A DNA stretch of 64,000 nt from Erigeron canadensis (GCF_010389155.1 NC_057761.1:49338213-49402212); one strand, 5' to 3'. Positions 34,743-47,751 are shown, counted from the stretch's first letter. Program-made: numbers and translations. The notes: a model not told the origin generated them from the sequence alone.

Positions 34743-37700
34743 TTACAAAACTGTCCCAATTCGTTTTATAACCAATGGAATCTCGTTTTCATTCAAACTT
34801 GTAAAACAAAACCTGAACCATCCAGGTTCTATACAATGGCAAGAAGATCCAGGAGTGGCATTGACTTTAGCCACGTTCAACAACTTTTCCCATAATTCAA
34901 GTTCACCTTTTTCACTATACGGGCGTATAAAACCACTCATATCAGCCCAACAGTAGAATCCTCGACTGCTTTTCATGCAGTCAATACCTAAGGTTTTCAA
35001 ACCCGCCACGAAAAGATTACACATTCTCTCAACCCTTTCACCATTGATCTTGATGAACTCCCCAACAAATTTTGAATCATTAAGCATTGATATAAGTAAT
35101 CTTTGAGACAATGACGATATGGATGAGAACCTTGCCAGTTTCTTGGATACATCCAACACGCTTTGGTTGAAAGAATAAACAACCCCAACTCTTAAACCAG
35201 GGAGAGAAAGGTTCTTTGATAACTCATATACGATATGAACTCTATTTCTGTCATATTCTTCAGAATCAAAGATTTCAGCCATGCTGACAAATTCTTGACT
35301 TTTGTCACCAGTGGAACCCACTAGTTCCTCGTTGGCAATTATGTGGATGTTTTTTTCAGTAGCAAAGTCCATAAGCTCGTAAATGGTTTCTCGGGTAAGC
35401 ATATTCCCGACTGGATTGGAAGGGTTTGAAATTATGACACCTTTAACTTTGATCCCACGCTTTTTTGCTTGGTTGTATGCTCGATGAAGGGAAGTTGTAT
35501 GCAAGCTAAAGTTATCTGAACTACGACATGGGACGGGCATAACTTCCACTCCAGTTCGACATTTAATATCCCTGTCAAGACTGCAAATTTAATTTGAAGT
35601 CATTACACATTCTCTATAGAAAAGTAACATTTACAAGAGTCAAGAGGTGTAGAGGTAAACTATCAGTTTTGAGGTCAAACATGCTACTTTCAAGATTCGA
35701 AACTTTTGGAATCACTAGCATTTGTTATGGTGATTAATCAGGATAATATAATATTGTTGAAACTTACACGACTCCATATCGTCATGAAGTTGAAAAGTTG
35801 TATGCTGACCTCAAAAGTCAACCTGTATGGAGTAGTATTAATATAGTATATTCTGGACAGATCTAGGCTACATCAGAAGGTGAACTTACTCGGGGGAATA
35901 CGGAGAAGGAACAAGAAATGCATTTCCAGGATCCGCTAGACAAAAAACGAGCATCTCAAGAGCAGGTGTTACTCCATTTGTTAAGACCATCTGTGATTGG
36001 TTGAATAACATGCGCCCTTCCATCACTTGCGACATGAATCCAGCAACTGCCTGTCATGCTAGCACAATGATCAATAAAAAGCCACAATAATGGGGGACAA
36101 ATCAACTAAACTCATAAAAACTACAGGCAATCATTTTACTTTAAGCTAGGGGTGACAAGATGGATGGGTTGGGTAATGTTTCAAAATGGGCTCAGGTTGA
36201 ACCAAGGTCATTTTCTAGTACTGTTCGAAATGGTCCAAGTAAGGCTTGGTTGACCTGCAAAAACTTCTTGTCTATTCTTTTTAAGTTTACCACATAACTG
36301 ATTAATGTGGTTGATTATTAGAAAATGCAGATTTTAGAAGGTTGTATGTATACACAATAGACCTGGGAGGCTTTATACCTACTTAGCCCACCTTTTTTGG
36401 TGAAAAGTGAAGTAAAAATTACCAAAACTTAACAATTTACAAGTCAGACTTCACAGTGGTAACTTGGACAAACCCAATTAACCACTCAAGAAGCCATACA
36501 ATTCTACTAACACTTAAAATTCATAACCAAACCATACAAACATCCAACAAAACATATATATACCACAATTCTAATATGCAATCTGTAATTGTTATAAACA
36601 AATGAACAAACAAATTTGTAAGTTTAGTTAAATGGCCGAACATGAAAATAGCTTGTGTTCGCTAATTTATTTTCATGAATATTCTTTTGTATATGTACAT
36701 TTACATATATATATGTTGTTCTATTTGTAAGTGTAAATTATATCTGTATCCTAAAGAAATAAAAATTCTCATTATAGATACTTTTTTATTTTTAAAGCAT
36801 GTCAACTCTTCTTTTGCAATGTTGAATATGATTCATAATACTTCTAATTATATGTTAGTTTGTGTTCGTTCATAAACATAAACATAACTTCTTAATGAAC
36901 TAACATCAACAAGGTTTTATGTTATCCGTTCACGAACAAGCTTTGTTCATGTTCGTTTACAATCCTACAATTGACCCATTTGAGATGAAACACGGTGACA
37001 CTGTGTCTTTGACACGTACATAAGTAAATGGATCAAAGTTGTGACTTCTACTATAAGAAGATAATAATTTCGATTTGAAGTCAATCAAGGTACTATGGGG
37101 CAAAGAAAATGCAGTAATTAACTCGATGCTTGCACTTGTAGTTTACCAACATAGGCACCGACTAGTAACATGTGAAAAATGAAAAACATTGCTTCAAGAT
37201 AGGGTGTTCAAAATAACTTAAATAAAAATCTCTCGGTAGCACAATACCCAAAATCAAATCTCATTATAGGCTTCTTGTTTTCTACCACTTTCCTAGAATC
37301 ATATATCACTAAAAAAGAGAACTTTAAGATACACTCTAGGCAACATGTGGTTTTCAAAATGCACAAATGACTCAAAGGCAACTTTTTGACAACTGCAAAG
37401 ACAAATGTAACGGTCAAACCGAAGGGGCTTTGGGTCTAGTGGACAAAATGAACAAAACTACAAACTAAAGCACAAACCCTTGAATAATCATGTAAGCAAT
37501 AGAGAATTTTTACAAAGTAATTACCATTTTAAGTTCTGATAATCCATGGAATGGGTGATAGTTAGTGATCCCATTTATTCGTAACTCCTGACCAATAATT
37601 GAGTCCTTGGTGTGCACTCCTAGCCAATCTTGAACCAAATCCACAGACAACTATAATTTCATTCATAAACCACAAAAAAGACAAAACAAAAAAAAAATAT

Positions 37701-38715
37701 TATCTATATAACTCATCAAATTCATCCACATATTCATCAAATAGCAACAAAAATTCCAATTCATTTCACACACATATTTTATATCCCACATTATATTAAT
37801 TAATACATTGTCTACATAAAACCGTTATGACAAATTAATACTCATATGAGTCATATCAACCTTTGACTTCATCAAAGGCCTAGAATTACCAGCCAGAAAT
37901 ATATATAGTATTCTAAAAGGGAATCAAACTTACATACCAGTGTTGATAGTGTCCACCATTTGAGACTGAAGTTTTGAAAATTTCATTATTTTGCTATTTA
38001 CTAAAGAAATGCGATCTAACAATGGCTAAATTTAGTTAGTATTCATAATCTATTTTCAAAGGACAGAGACTAATTAACATTAACATTAATTAGTATACCT
38101 CTAAGGCCAAAGGAAACTTTATCACTAGGCGGAAAAAGAATTAGGAAAATATTAAATGCAGCTTTTTAGCTGCACTTAAACATGCATACATCTTGCATAT
38201 CAAAAGTTGTACGCCTATTTAATACACTTTAAATACAGTACCTGAAAAATTAATTAAAATACCTTGTTTTCCTCCAAACCAAGTTGAAAAATCCCATGAG
38301 GATTACACAACTTATCATAAAGATTGTCATCAACCTTTTGCAAGCCAAGGTAGTAAGGAGAATCATGTTGTCTAATTACAAAACCACCCCTGGAAGAAAC
38401 TTGAGCTGCAGTACCATGTCCACGTGGTGACCATATCGATGAAGACGACAGCCTGCTTACTGACTGAGCTCTTTCCAGCCCACCACCACCACTTTCTGCC
38501 GGTGGTGGTGATATCTCCGGCGGTGTTGGCTGGTCATCGTCGGAGTTATTGGACTTCAAATAAAGTTGGAAAAAATAAAAAAGAGCACAAGGAATGATGG
38601 AGCCAAGAACTAGGCCACTACGTCCTTGAACTACACCTTGTAAGGGTACTATGACTCTCATGTCAGCTGTAGTCACGACTGAGGCACTAGTTATGGTGGT
38701 GGCTTTTTGTTTCAT
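34743..38715 (-). CDS. ACS10: ACS10/ACS12-like aminotransferase (ACC-synthase family), four exons
   Basis: Exons 38715-38263, 37650-37525, 36050-35890 and 35580-34743 join in frame to give 525 residues. The N-terminus has the ACS10-type leader MRVIVPLQGVVQGR and a hydrophobic stretch (about 34-53), then a Ser/Pro linker. Class-I aminotransferase landmarks follow: FQLGLEENKLSVDL, GITNYHPFHGLSELK, ISNPSNPVG, SKNLSLPGLRVG with Lys369 in the PLP-lysine position, and the substrate-Arg block WFRFCF. In Arabidopsis ACS10 and ACS12 act as aminotransferases and do not make ACC. Unusually, the I-x-DEIY block reads IIANEEL: the PLP-ring Asp and partner Tyr are Asn330 and Leu333. The usual PYYPGFDRDLKWRTG reads PYSPDLDRDIKCRTG. 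Cofactor binding may be altered unless the subfamily shares these changes. Met19 is an alternative start. Confidence 0.88.
36051..37524 (-). other. Intron 2 of the ACS10-like gene, with transposon remnants
   Basis: The 1.47-kb intron holds AT-rich sequence. Around 36150-36300 it has a block beginning AAGCTAGGGGTGACAAG, and around 36600-36960 an imperfect inverted pair (AATGAACAAACA... / ...TGTTCATGTTCGTTTAC) like an old hAT MITE. No exon-like sequence was found in it. Confidence 0.4.
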
Positions 38716-38800
38716 CGTCGTCGTCGGAGCATGGTGGCAATATTGGACGACGGAGTGTACAAAGGAAAGAATTAAAAGGCTAGATGGAAGAGAGCGATCG

Positions 38801-38824
38801 AGTATTTTTATATATATATATATT
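38801..38824 (-). promoter_or_regulatory. Probable TATA element of the ACS10-like gene
   Basis: On the minus strand, TATATATATATAAAAATACT lies about 90-105 bases upstream of the start codon at 38715. It is a TA-repeat tract, so the assignment rests on position. Confidence 0.4.
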
Positions 38825-38829
38825 TTGTA

Positions 38830-39175
38830 TGTATGTATGTATGTTCATGTAGATTATGTGCGTGTGTATATATAGCTTTGATTATTTTTGCGCCATTTTC
38901 ATCTCTAAGATGATAAAGCAATTTGGTTTTAAAATATCAAAAATGATATATATCCTTTTAACCAATCTTCTTACAAATCTTTTTAATTATAAATTGCCAC
39001 TTATAATACTTTTCAATTAAAACCATTTATATTATTAATCTTTTAAATATCAACACACGTTAAATAATAAAACTAGTCTTTCGAGAGAACGAGTTACGAG
39101 GGACGAGTCAACCACTATGGTGTTTACTTGTTCTTAATCGGGCACTAGTCCAGGATGACCATAGACCATAGTGTT
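38830..39175. other. Upstream flank of the ACS10-like gene
   Basis: (GTAT)n tract at 38828-38843, then AT-rich intergenic DNA up to the Harbinger copy. No gene recognised. Confidence 0.4.
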
Positions 39176-39479
39176 CCCTATATGGCCTCAGCCAATCGTC
39201 GAACTAGTTCGTGCTCTTCCTCACTGCCACATCAGCTTTTCTCTCTCCAAAAACACCTCTTTCTCACTCACTACCAACCCCACCTTTTTCTCAACTTTTA
39301 TTTTATTTTAATATATCAAAATAAAAAAAAAAACACAAACTTAATTTTATTTATTAAAAAACATTACATTACATTAAATAAAAACACATGAAATTAATTT
39401 TAAAAAAAAAACATAAAATAGATTAAATCTAGAAAATAAAAAAACCAACACGATACATAACTAAAATAGATTAAATCAC

Positions 39480-40570
39480 ACAACTGTACATCATACGCTT
39501 AATTTTGTTGATGCTTAATGGACGCGCTCTGTGAGTGAGGATATGGAAACGACCTTGAAGCACCCCGAATGCACGCTATACGTCTTTCCTTGCAGCTTCT
39601 TGATAGCGCTTGAACTTTGTCGTCTTGGGGTCCATGGGACACTTGAAAGACTTTACGAGTGTAGACCATTCCGGATAAATACCGTCGGCTAGATAATTCC
39701 CCTTTGTAAACTGCTCGCCGTTAGCGGTAAAGTTGACCACAGGAGCTCAATCTTCAAGGAGCTGGTCGAACAAGTCAGATTCATTGAGTACGTTTATGTC
39801 GTTGTTCGAACCGGCTGGTCCAAAGTAAGCATTCCAAATCCATAAATCATATGAAACAACAGCTTCAAGCATGATTGTGGGGTGTCCTTTGTCTCCACGA
39901 ATGTATTGGCCTTGCCATGCGATGGGGCAGTTTCTCCATGGCCAGTGCATACAATCAACGCTGCCGAGCATACCCGGGAAACCATGCAGCTCCAAATGCT
40001 TCGCAGTCACTCGATTAACATCTTCTTGGGTCAGTTTTCTCATATACTCATCGTGATACAATTGAATGATGCACTTACAAAAGTTGTTCATAGCATCGTA
40101 TGACGTTTGTCGACCCATTTACAAATACTCATATAGTTGGTCGGCGGAAGCACCGTACGCCAGCTGGCGTATAGCAGAAGTACATTTTTGAAAAATGTTT
40201 AAAGTGGGAACACCCGCAACATCGACAGGGGATTGTGAAAGTATTGAAAGTGAGGCGGTAATGGTTGTATGGCATCAAAGGTTTGTATGTCCTTCACTAT
40301 ACAGATAAACATTTCTCTGGGCATTCGAAAACGCCTGCGAAAATAATCAGCAGGAAAGACGGGTTGCGGGGCGAAGTAATGATTATAAAGACGGGTTGTC
40401 GCATCGGCGTGGTTTCTTGGTATGTATCTTCTTGGTGTTCTTGGTATTCTGGAACTCTCGGCCTCGGTTTCTTCTTCTTATTCAACAAGATTAACAAATG
40501 TGTTCAACATTTGTGGATCTACAAAATACCTTTGAATGTAGGTTGTTGAATCTTCGTCGGAACTTGACAT
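39480..40570 (-). pseudogene. PIF/Harbinger transposase with nonsense mutations
   Basis: On the minus strand, 40570-40500 begins MSSSDEDSTTYIQRYF. Frames then carry FRRRFRMPREMFICIV, FQKCTSAIRQLAYGASADQL and, open from 40118 to 39750, GMLGSVDCMHWPWRNCP, QGQYIRGDKGHPTIML and AGSNNDINVL, the DDE_Tnp_4 core. Downstream, NFTANGEQFTKGNYLADGIY and FGVLQGRFHILTHRARPL complete it. In-frame stops lie at 40121-40119 (before MGRQTS), 39749-39747 (after LLED) and 39578-39576 (within KDV-RAFG), with at least one more stop or frameshift near the N-terminus. It is a dead but nearly full-length transposase. The terminal repeats could not be fixed. Confidence 0.82.
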
Positions 40571-40589
40571 TTTCGTTATATGAAATGGA

Positions 40590-40962
40590 TGATTGATTTA
40601 TGTTTGTATGTGTTTGTGTATGTTTTTTGGAATGAAAAATAATGAAGTAAATCGAGTTGTTTATATAGACATGTAAAATAGGGGGAAAAAATTAAAAAAA
40701 AATAAGAACTAGCCGTTTGCTACTTTTTGAAAAAAAATAAGTTTTTTTTTTGTTTGATTCCACCTTCCGTCCCCACCATACGCTCCTCTCTTCGTCGTCC
40801 CATTTCGACCCAACGGCACAGGCTGATCGACGAGGTCCACGAACTAGCCGCTGCCAACAGTTTCCTTCGTCGATGAAGCCAACGACGACCCACGAACTCG
40901 CCGTTGGCTTAGGCCTAAGTTTCTTTTTTAATTGGTAGACGAATAAACAAATGGAGTAAAGT
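40590..40962. other. Flank of the Harbinger pseudogene
   Basis: Contains a palindromic CGACGA/TCGTCG-rich stretch at 40790-40900. Open frames on opposite strands (40692-40982 and 40750-40938) are by-products of it. Probably the terminal region of the transposon. Confidence 0.35.
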
Positions 40963-40970
40963 GACCTAAC

Positions 40971-41248
40971 TAGGGATGGCAAATATATCCGTACCCGATA
41001 GGGAATCCGATACCCGCACCCAATTTGACCGGGGATGGGGACAGATATGGGGATGTAAATCTAATCCCCGATGGGGATGGGGACGAAAATGAATACCGTA
41101 AATCCCCGATCCCCATACCCGAACCCGAAAATACTATATATATTTATTAGAATCACTTTAAGTTCTTATCTATATTCTATAATCAATTTTAATGTTAGAG
41201 CTTTTATTTAATACTTTTTATGTGTTATTTTTTATTAATCATTTACTT

Positions 41249-41282
<34 letters not shown>

Positions 41283-41520
41283 TTTATACATAGAAAGAAA
41301 ATGTCGAAATACACATTTTTCTACAAATCTTCTATCAAGATAAATTCATGTTCATTCAAAAAAGGTATCCCCGATACCCGACGGGGATCCCCGAAACCCG
41401 ATGAGAACGGGTATGGTGATGTAATTTAATTCTCCGACGGGGATGGGGATTACAAGTGAAAATTGGGTACGGGGATGTAGATTGAGATCCCCGACAATCT
41501 CCGCCCCATTGCCATCCCTA
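40971..41520. mobile_element. hAT-type MITE with 8-bp target duplication
   Basis: Termini TAGGGATGGCAAA / (reverse complement) TAGGGATGGCAAT are flanked by GACCTAAC (40963-40970) and GACCTAAG (41521-41528), 7 of 8 identical. Subterminal regions are crowded with CCCCGAT/GGGGATGGGGA and CCCGATACCCG motifs on both sides, typical of hAT subterminal repeats. The middle is AT-rich with a (TA)n tract at 41254-41280. The frames 41352-41643 are composition artefacts. Confidence 0.8.
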
Positions 41521-41528
41521 GACCTAAG

Positions 41529-44500
41529 GTCTTTCCCTATAATGGTCCTGGGTGCATTTTCACCACCAAGGACGCTGGACTCCATTGGCATGGAACGTCC
41601 CAAGGCCTGCGTCCCACCAATTAGTCATCCGCAAGAAGATTGAAAGGCGCACGAATGTCGGGTAGCATGTGAGGTAGGAGCGGACTAATGTGGGGTAGCA
41701 TATGGGGTAGAAGCTTGTCTTATAGGCAGTAAGAGTCCTGTGGACTCCCTCCTTATAAAGAAAGGCCTAATACATCTGTAAAAGTTCACCATGTAGCTCT
41801 TTATTTCAAGAAAAACCCTATAAGTAATTATAAAGATCACGATTATTGAATCTATGTTTCATGAATAAAAGTATGTCTTATTACTCCAACTATATATCAT
41901 TGTCATGGTATAAATGCAATTAAAAAATAACTAATTTAGTTTAGAGTAGAAAAAAAAAAAGATTTTTATTATACTTAAATCATTATAACTACGAACATCA
42001 CACCAAATTTTTTTTTTTTTTCCCCAGTTTTCAGTATATACTTTTGTGAATTTTATCTATAAATTTAATATTATATTTAAATCAATTATTCCATTAGTAA
42101 TGGTTTATTGCTTCTATTAACAGTAAATTTGTTATACTTTGGATTTTTATAATAATATTACTTAACGTGAGTAAAAATACAAAATCCATTATAAGTTTAT
42201 TAAATATCCGTTCTTTTTAAATTTTATTATAAAAATACAAGTAATTTATATACAGCAATGAATTGAAAGCCCATAACAAAACCCATATGTTTTTAAATTA
42301 CGAGTATCAAACAACTTTAAACTGTTCCATGTCAAACGATTATTTCATATCAAAAAGCAATTATTTTTACCAAATAAGCGTTGCATTGACGGTAATGATT
42401 CATTGGTTACGACAACAGCTTGGCTCATCTTCTCGAATGACCACCAACCACAAATTGCTCTACATGAAACAGAATCCAAGCAACTCGCTACTCGCATATA
42501 ACCTTCCAAACATGTGTGGGTCCTCTAATCTATTTTGGAATCTTTTCTGATTTATATGTATCTTGGTTTAAGTCATCTATGAGACTATGACTTTGGCTTA
42601 TTAAACATTATTCTCTCTTTTCTTAATGTTTAATAACCGGTAAGGTTAATTGGTTAGGTATCTTTTATTCATGAAGTCTGTCTAAAGTGGCGAGGCGTGA
42701 CATTAAGGTCCCAAATTCAATTCTAGTTTGGCACAAAAAATGAGCCCTTTTAAGATACTCGTTTTCAATTAAACTTAAACTTCATATGTAAAGTTCTAAA
42801 GACGTGAGTTCGATCATTCGAAGTGTCCAGATTATGTCGGGATTAGAATAAATGTATTGTATCGGCATCATATGGCTCATATGGGTGAGTCAATGAGTAT
42901 CCAATTGTAATACCGGGTTAGCTTTTCCCAATTAGCTTTTTATGTTTGATAATTGATTTATAAATGAGCAGTATATTTGTAATTGGTTATCCAATTGTAA
43001 TACCGAACAAGTCGATCGGTTCCGGTTCAAGTGGTTGCCTGCAAGTCACCAGTTTGACCCTACTAGTTTTAAGCCGTTCATATTAACTTTTTATTTTATA
43101 TTTTGCATATAGAGACATTTTTAAATAAAGCTACATTTAAATGATTGCAAAACATGAAGTAAAATGGAATGAAGTATTAAAAAAAAGTCTTATATTAAAA
43201 GAAATCAAATTTAATTTAAATATCAAACAATTACTATCCTTTGAATAACGAAAACGAATACTAATAATCCAACATGAATACAAATTTTAAACTTCACATA
43301 ATTATTTTAATATTTTTCATAAACTATATAATCAAACTTAGAGATTATATAAATGAGTAATTAATCAACTATACCAAAAATTGGGATAAAATTATACTCG
43401 TAACTTTTTCTTTGTTTTTCTTAAGAAAAAAAACTTGTTTAGATCAGGTGTCATTGAACCATCACGTACCCGACTAGTTTTGGCCTTCAATGCGTCAATT
43501 AACTTTAAAAACATTTACTAATATGTGGTTGAAACTTAACTCTAAAGTTTTGTCTAAATGCGTTTGAGAAATTAGTCAAAAGCATATACCGGCAAAAATT
43601 AAAAAAGAAAATATTTTTATATAAGTTTATGCTAATTCGGAACTTTTCATATGAAAGTTATTTTTATTCAAAATTAAGCTCAATGCCAGCCATAGCTTAG
43701 AGGTTAAACTTACGTATACATTGAAAAAAGAAAAAGCATGCTCCAGTACTATTTCATATAAAATGACAACCGACAAGTTACATATGAACACAAATTCCAT
43801 TCGAAAGAGTGGAGTTAACTTTTGAACCTTTTAAAGATTAATCGATTGAACTTTTCTTGAAATATGCTATAATTATAATTAAGTTAAATAATTCTCCATT
43901 AATTAATTAACTTATTCTTATGTTTACCAAGTAGTGATATGATATCTTTTTGTCTCTTCCATTGGCAACCACAACCAACCAAAATTGACATCCGCACATC
44001 AAAGACAACTATATATTGAACTAAAGCTTTTTGGAGCTCACATTTGTTATCCTATATCTTGATCTACAGTTGTATAACATAACAACCTACTTAATCTCAC
44101 TTTATATTCATTGTATATTTCTATGTTAATTTTATTGAATTACACACATATTGAATTACGTACTCTAAAGATATCCAATACGTACAATCGTACATAAGCG
44201 AGTTTGCGGGAACAGAAATTCAGGATTTCCTAAAATCTACTTTTAATTTGGTATAAATTAAAAACAATCTATGAGAAACCTTTATGTTATTAGTTTTAAT
44301 TTATTTATATACGCTCAAAGTATCAGTAGTTATATAAATAAGCATGTGGAACAAGTCATCCAAACATAGATATATGACTCATGGTCACAACATACACAAA
44401 ACCTAAACCTTGTTTCAATCGAAAAGGTCTATTTCAAGAAAGTGGTCCATTTTCACTGTCACGCACATTAACATTCGACAATGTGGTATTTTCTGAAAAT

Positions 44501-44890
44501 TGAAAATTATTGATGTTCATTATGGCTTAAGTACAAAATGTGATGCATGAAGCAGGAGTAACCAACAAAAGAAGCATAACGGTTTTTATAAGAGATAATG
44601 ATCATATTAAAACTTATTATCAGTGGCAAAGTGAAAAATCTCTTTCAGGCCGGATGGGCCAAACATGCAATTTACGTGGACATGATATTTTGAGTGGACC
44701 AAATAAAAATGCAACTTCCTCTTGTCTAGTCGTCTAGAGATTGTTAGGGTGGGCTTTGGCCCATCTAACTCCAAATGAATCATAAATAAATAATAAAAGT
44801 AGCGGTTAGATAGTGGTAAAAAACCACTTATGCGAAGTTTATTCCTTTTTCCTAGTTACTAGAAAATTTTGGACCCCGCTCTCAATTCCT
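41529..44890. other. AT-rich intergenic, 3.4 kb
   Basis: No supportable gene; frames at 42263-42550 and 44540-44737 carry no motif. A weak SINE-like fragment (GTGAGTTCGATCATTCGAAG, GTGTCCAGATTATG) lies near 42800-42900. TATCCAATTGTAATACCG occurs twice, near 42898 and 42987. Confidence 0.4.
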
Positions 44891-45289
44891 TTATACCGTG
44901 AATTTTCGACAGCTTAATAAAAATAATTTTGTCATTAATATTTTTGTTTAAAAGTATGCAAGAAAACAAGACGTAACCCGTAGTAGAAACCTGAACGGGA
45001 TGTGATATGACAAAAATATTAATATATTAATTCAGATATCAGGTGGATGCGATATAGCAAAATGCAAGTAGTGGTACGGGGTGTATCACAATAAGGTTGA
45101 ATGACAATTAAAAATTGTCAAAAAAACAAAAGAAGTAATCCGTAATAAAAAATCCGAAAAGGAAAAACAGAACTAAAAAAGAAAAAGACGTGACAAAATC
45201 CGAACAGGATGGAATGTGGCAAAATCCAAACTATAGGAAACGTGCGATGTGTCACTTTATAGCCGATGCGACGTGTCAAGTTTTAATAA

Positions 45290-45895
45290 GCATGGTGACT
45301 ATTGATAACCATGCCAAAAAAAAACCAAAAGAAAAAACTCAAAATGGGATCCGTAATGTCAGAATCTAAATAGTGATGCGGGGTATATGATGAACCAATA
45401 AAAGAGATCATATACGCAAAAAAAAGGTATCAAAAAACCAAGAAAAACCAAAAGATAAATAACCTTAACGAAAATAGAAATAACAAAGGAAAAATTAAAT
45501 TTTGTGTAAAAGTTTACAATATATTAATTTAGAACACAGAAGCCAAAAAACTATGATGAACACCAAGAAAAAACCCCAAACGGGATCCAAAATGACAAAA
45601 TCTAAATAGTGATGGGGGTATACGATGAACCAATACAAAAAAAAACACAAAAGCAAAAAACTATGTAATAAACCAATAAAAACCGAAAGAAAAATAACCT
45701 TAACGGGATCCAATATAGCAAAATCCGAAAAAACGCGGGGTATAGGTGGACCAATAGAAAGAGAACACAAAAGCAAAAAAAACTATGTAGGAAACCAAGA
45801 AAAACCGAAAAAAAAAAACCTTAACGAATCTGATATCGCAAAATCTGGAAAAAACGCAGAATACAGGCGAGACCAATAGAACAGCGCCACGTGGC
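45290..45895. repeat. Degenerate tandem array, period about 118-124 bp
   Basis: Each unit has CCTTAACGGGATCCAAAATG- or related sequence, then GCAAAATC, a GGGGTATA(G/C)G block, GACCAATA and AAAACACAAAAGCAAAAAAC followed by TATG. GGGATCC-type anchors sit near 45343, 45580 and 45704, with a decayed one near 45823. Looser units may extend left to about 44960. The overlapping frames on both strands (45495-46004) are artefacts. Confidence 0.65.
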
Positions 45896-46414
45896 ACGTG
45901 GCACTGTTCATAAGGCTCGCCATTAATGATATAGTAATAATATCGATCTTTTCAACAGATTTTTTTATGTTTGTTAAAAAAAAAAAAACTGAAGACAATA
46001 TCAACTATTTGATTTGAAGAGTGAGCGTGCAACTTGAAGCCCGAAAAATAGAAAAATTAAGATCGTGGACCATTTATGATGTGAACAAATATCTACAATA
46101 ACAAAAAATTTGCATATCGAATACACCTTTCAATGTTAGGTTTGGATAAAAAAATATCTAAAAATACACCAATCAATAGTGGTAGTTGTCATCCAGTTTC
46201 TAATCGTTAGCGGTGCCGCCAAGGAGGTATGTATCATTTGGGGTTTTTTTTTTTCCGAAATGTTTTAATTTAAATGGAATTGAAATTTCCATGAGTGTAT
46301 TGAAGGATTTGTAAATTCTCTATTACAAAGAATATGAAGGAAAACTTTTGAATTCTAACTCCTTATTTTTTTTCCAACCAAACAAAGGAAAGCATGTAGT
46401 ATAAAAGTAATGAA

Positions 46415-46651
46415 GTGACTAGTGTCATTGGAAGATTGGTACTTGGTGCGTCTGTTTATCATGTTTGGAATGAGAGAAATAGAATATTATTTGGAGGTAA
46501 GAAGAGAACTGAGAAAGAAGTGATTGAAATTATTACTGATTCTATAAGGTTGAAATTTATGGGATTGAAAGTTAGAAGGACGACCAGTGTTATTCACGAG
46601 TATAAGAAGTGGAATGTTACAGCAAGTTTTGTGAAATCAATTAGATATTAA
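46415..46651 (+). mobile_element. LINE 3' fragment (reverse-transcriptase C-terminal region)
   Basis: The open frame ends a non-LTR retrotransposon ORF2: RLVLGASVYHVWNERNRILF is followed by GGKKRTEKEVIEII and KLKFMGLKVRR-like sequence, as in plant L1-type LINEs after the zinc-binding motif. The polymerase part is missing. Confidence 0.65.
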
Positions 46652-47104
46652 AAGGGCAGATCAAAACAGTCGGTGATTTTGTTTGTAGAAGCTTTTGAGA
46701 ATGGTTGTGTAGTGTATGTGAATTGGAATATTGAGTCGTGAAAGATAAGGCTACTTGGTCATCTTCTAGCACTACAAAGAGTTTTATGCTTTTGCATGAC
46801 TTGATAGAGATTTGAGATGAGAAGTAGTTGGGAATACTTATTTGGTATAATATTGTGATGAATTGTGGTTTGCTTTGTATTAGTTCTGTTGATTGTTGTT
46901 GTATACTGATGTATTGCTTGGGGATGTCCAAGTTTATTTCTATGACTTGTACATATTTTTTGATAATTAATACAAATTCACCGTTTGCTAGAAATTTTTT
47001 TTTAAAATTCCATGAACCAAACACCCCTTAAAAATAATAATCATACAAACTTATCATCAAAGTGGTTAAATTATGCTATGCATTTTCATTTCACACAACA
47101 TGAA

Positions 47105-47751
47105 CCAAAGAAACACCTTAGGACTAGTAGGAGTTGGGCATTAAGGAAATGCCCATTTTCCACTTAAGAATTATCACATGGCATCCAATCATCAAAACGG
47201 ACTTCCCCTGTTACCTTGAAGTTAAACATTCCAAGCTAGGGTATTCCCCATTATTATTATTTTTATTTTTAATTTTTATATATAAATAAACTAAATTAAA
47301 ATAAACATAAATACATAATTTGAATATTAATGGACGCTTTTGAATAATAACGGCTAGTTTTCAAAAACTATTTTTTTCCTATAAATATCTTCATTCTCTC
47401 ATTCCTAAAATACATTACATAATACTCGATTTTTAAAAAACACACACAACTCAAGCAATCAAGCAATGAACTCTGGACGAGGAAGAGCACACGATCAACC
47501 AATCTGTCCTATCAGACAACACAACCCGCACGAGGCAAAGGGCACACGGTCAAGCAACCCGTTCTTGCATTCAGTCGCAACCCGGACAAGGAAGAGCACG
47601 TTGGTTTTGTAGACAACTATCATTGTTTCGAAAATCATCCGGTTGGTTTTCTGGATTAAGAAACACTTTCCTTATCTTCGTCCAATATGTTTTTTCTCTT
47701 TGGTAAATCACTACAAATAAGACAAAAAAAATTATTTGGGTTGTGCAATGG
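47105..47751 (+). mobile_element. Possible Harbinger-like leader fragment
   Basis: GGACTAGTAGGAGTTGGGC..., long T/A-rich leader and a short frame from 47466 (MNSGRGRAHDQPICP) resemble the 5' part of Harbinger copies elsewhere in the window, but no transposase follows. It is interrupted at 47752 by the LTR element. Confidence 0.3.

Noticed and set aside
39871..40103. Plus-strand frames opposite the Harbinger transposase
   Set aside because: Antisense shadows of the transposase core.
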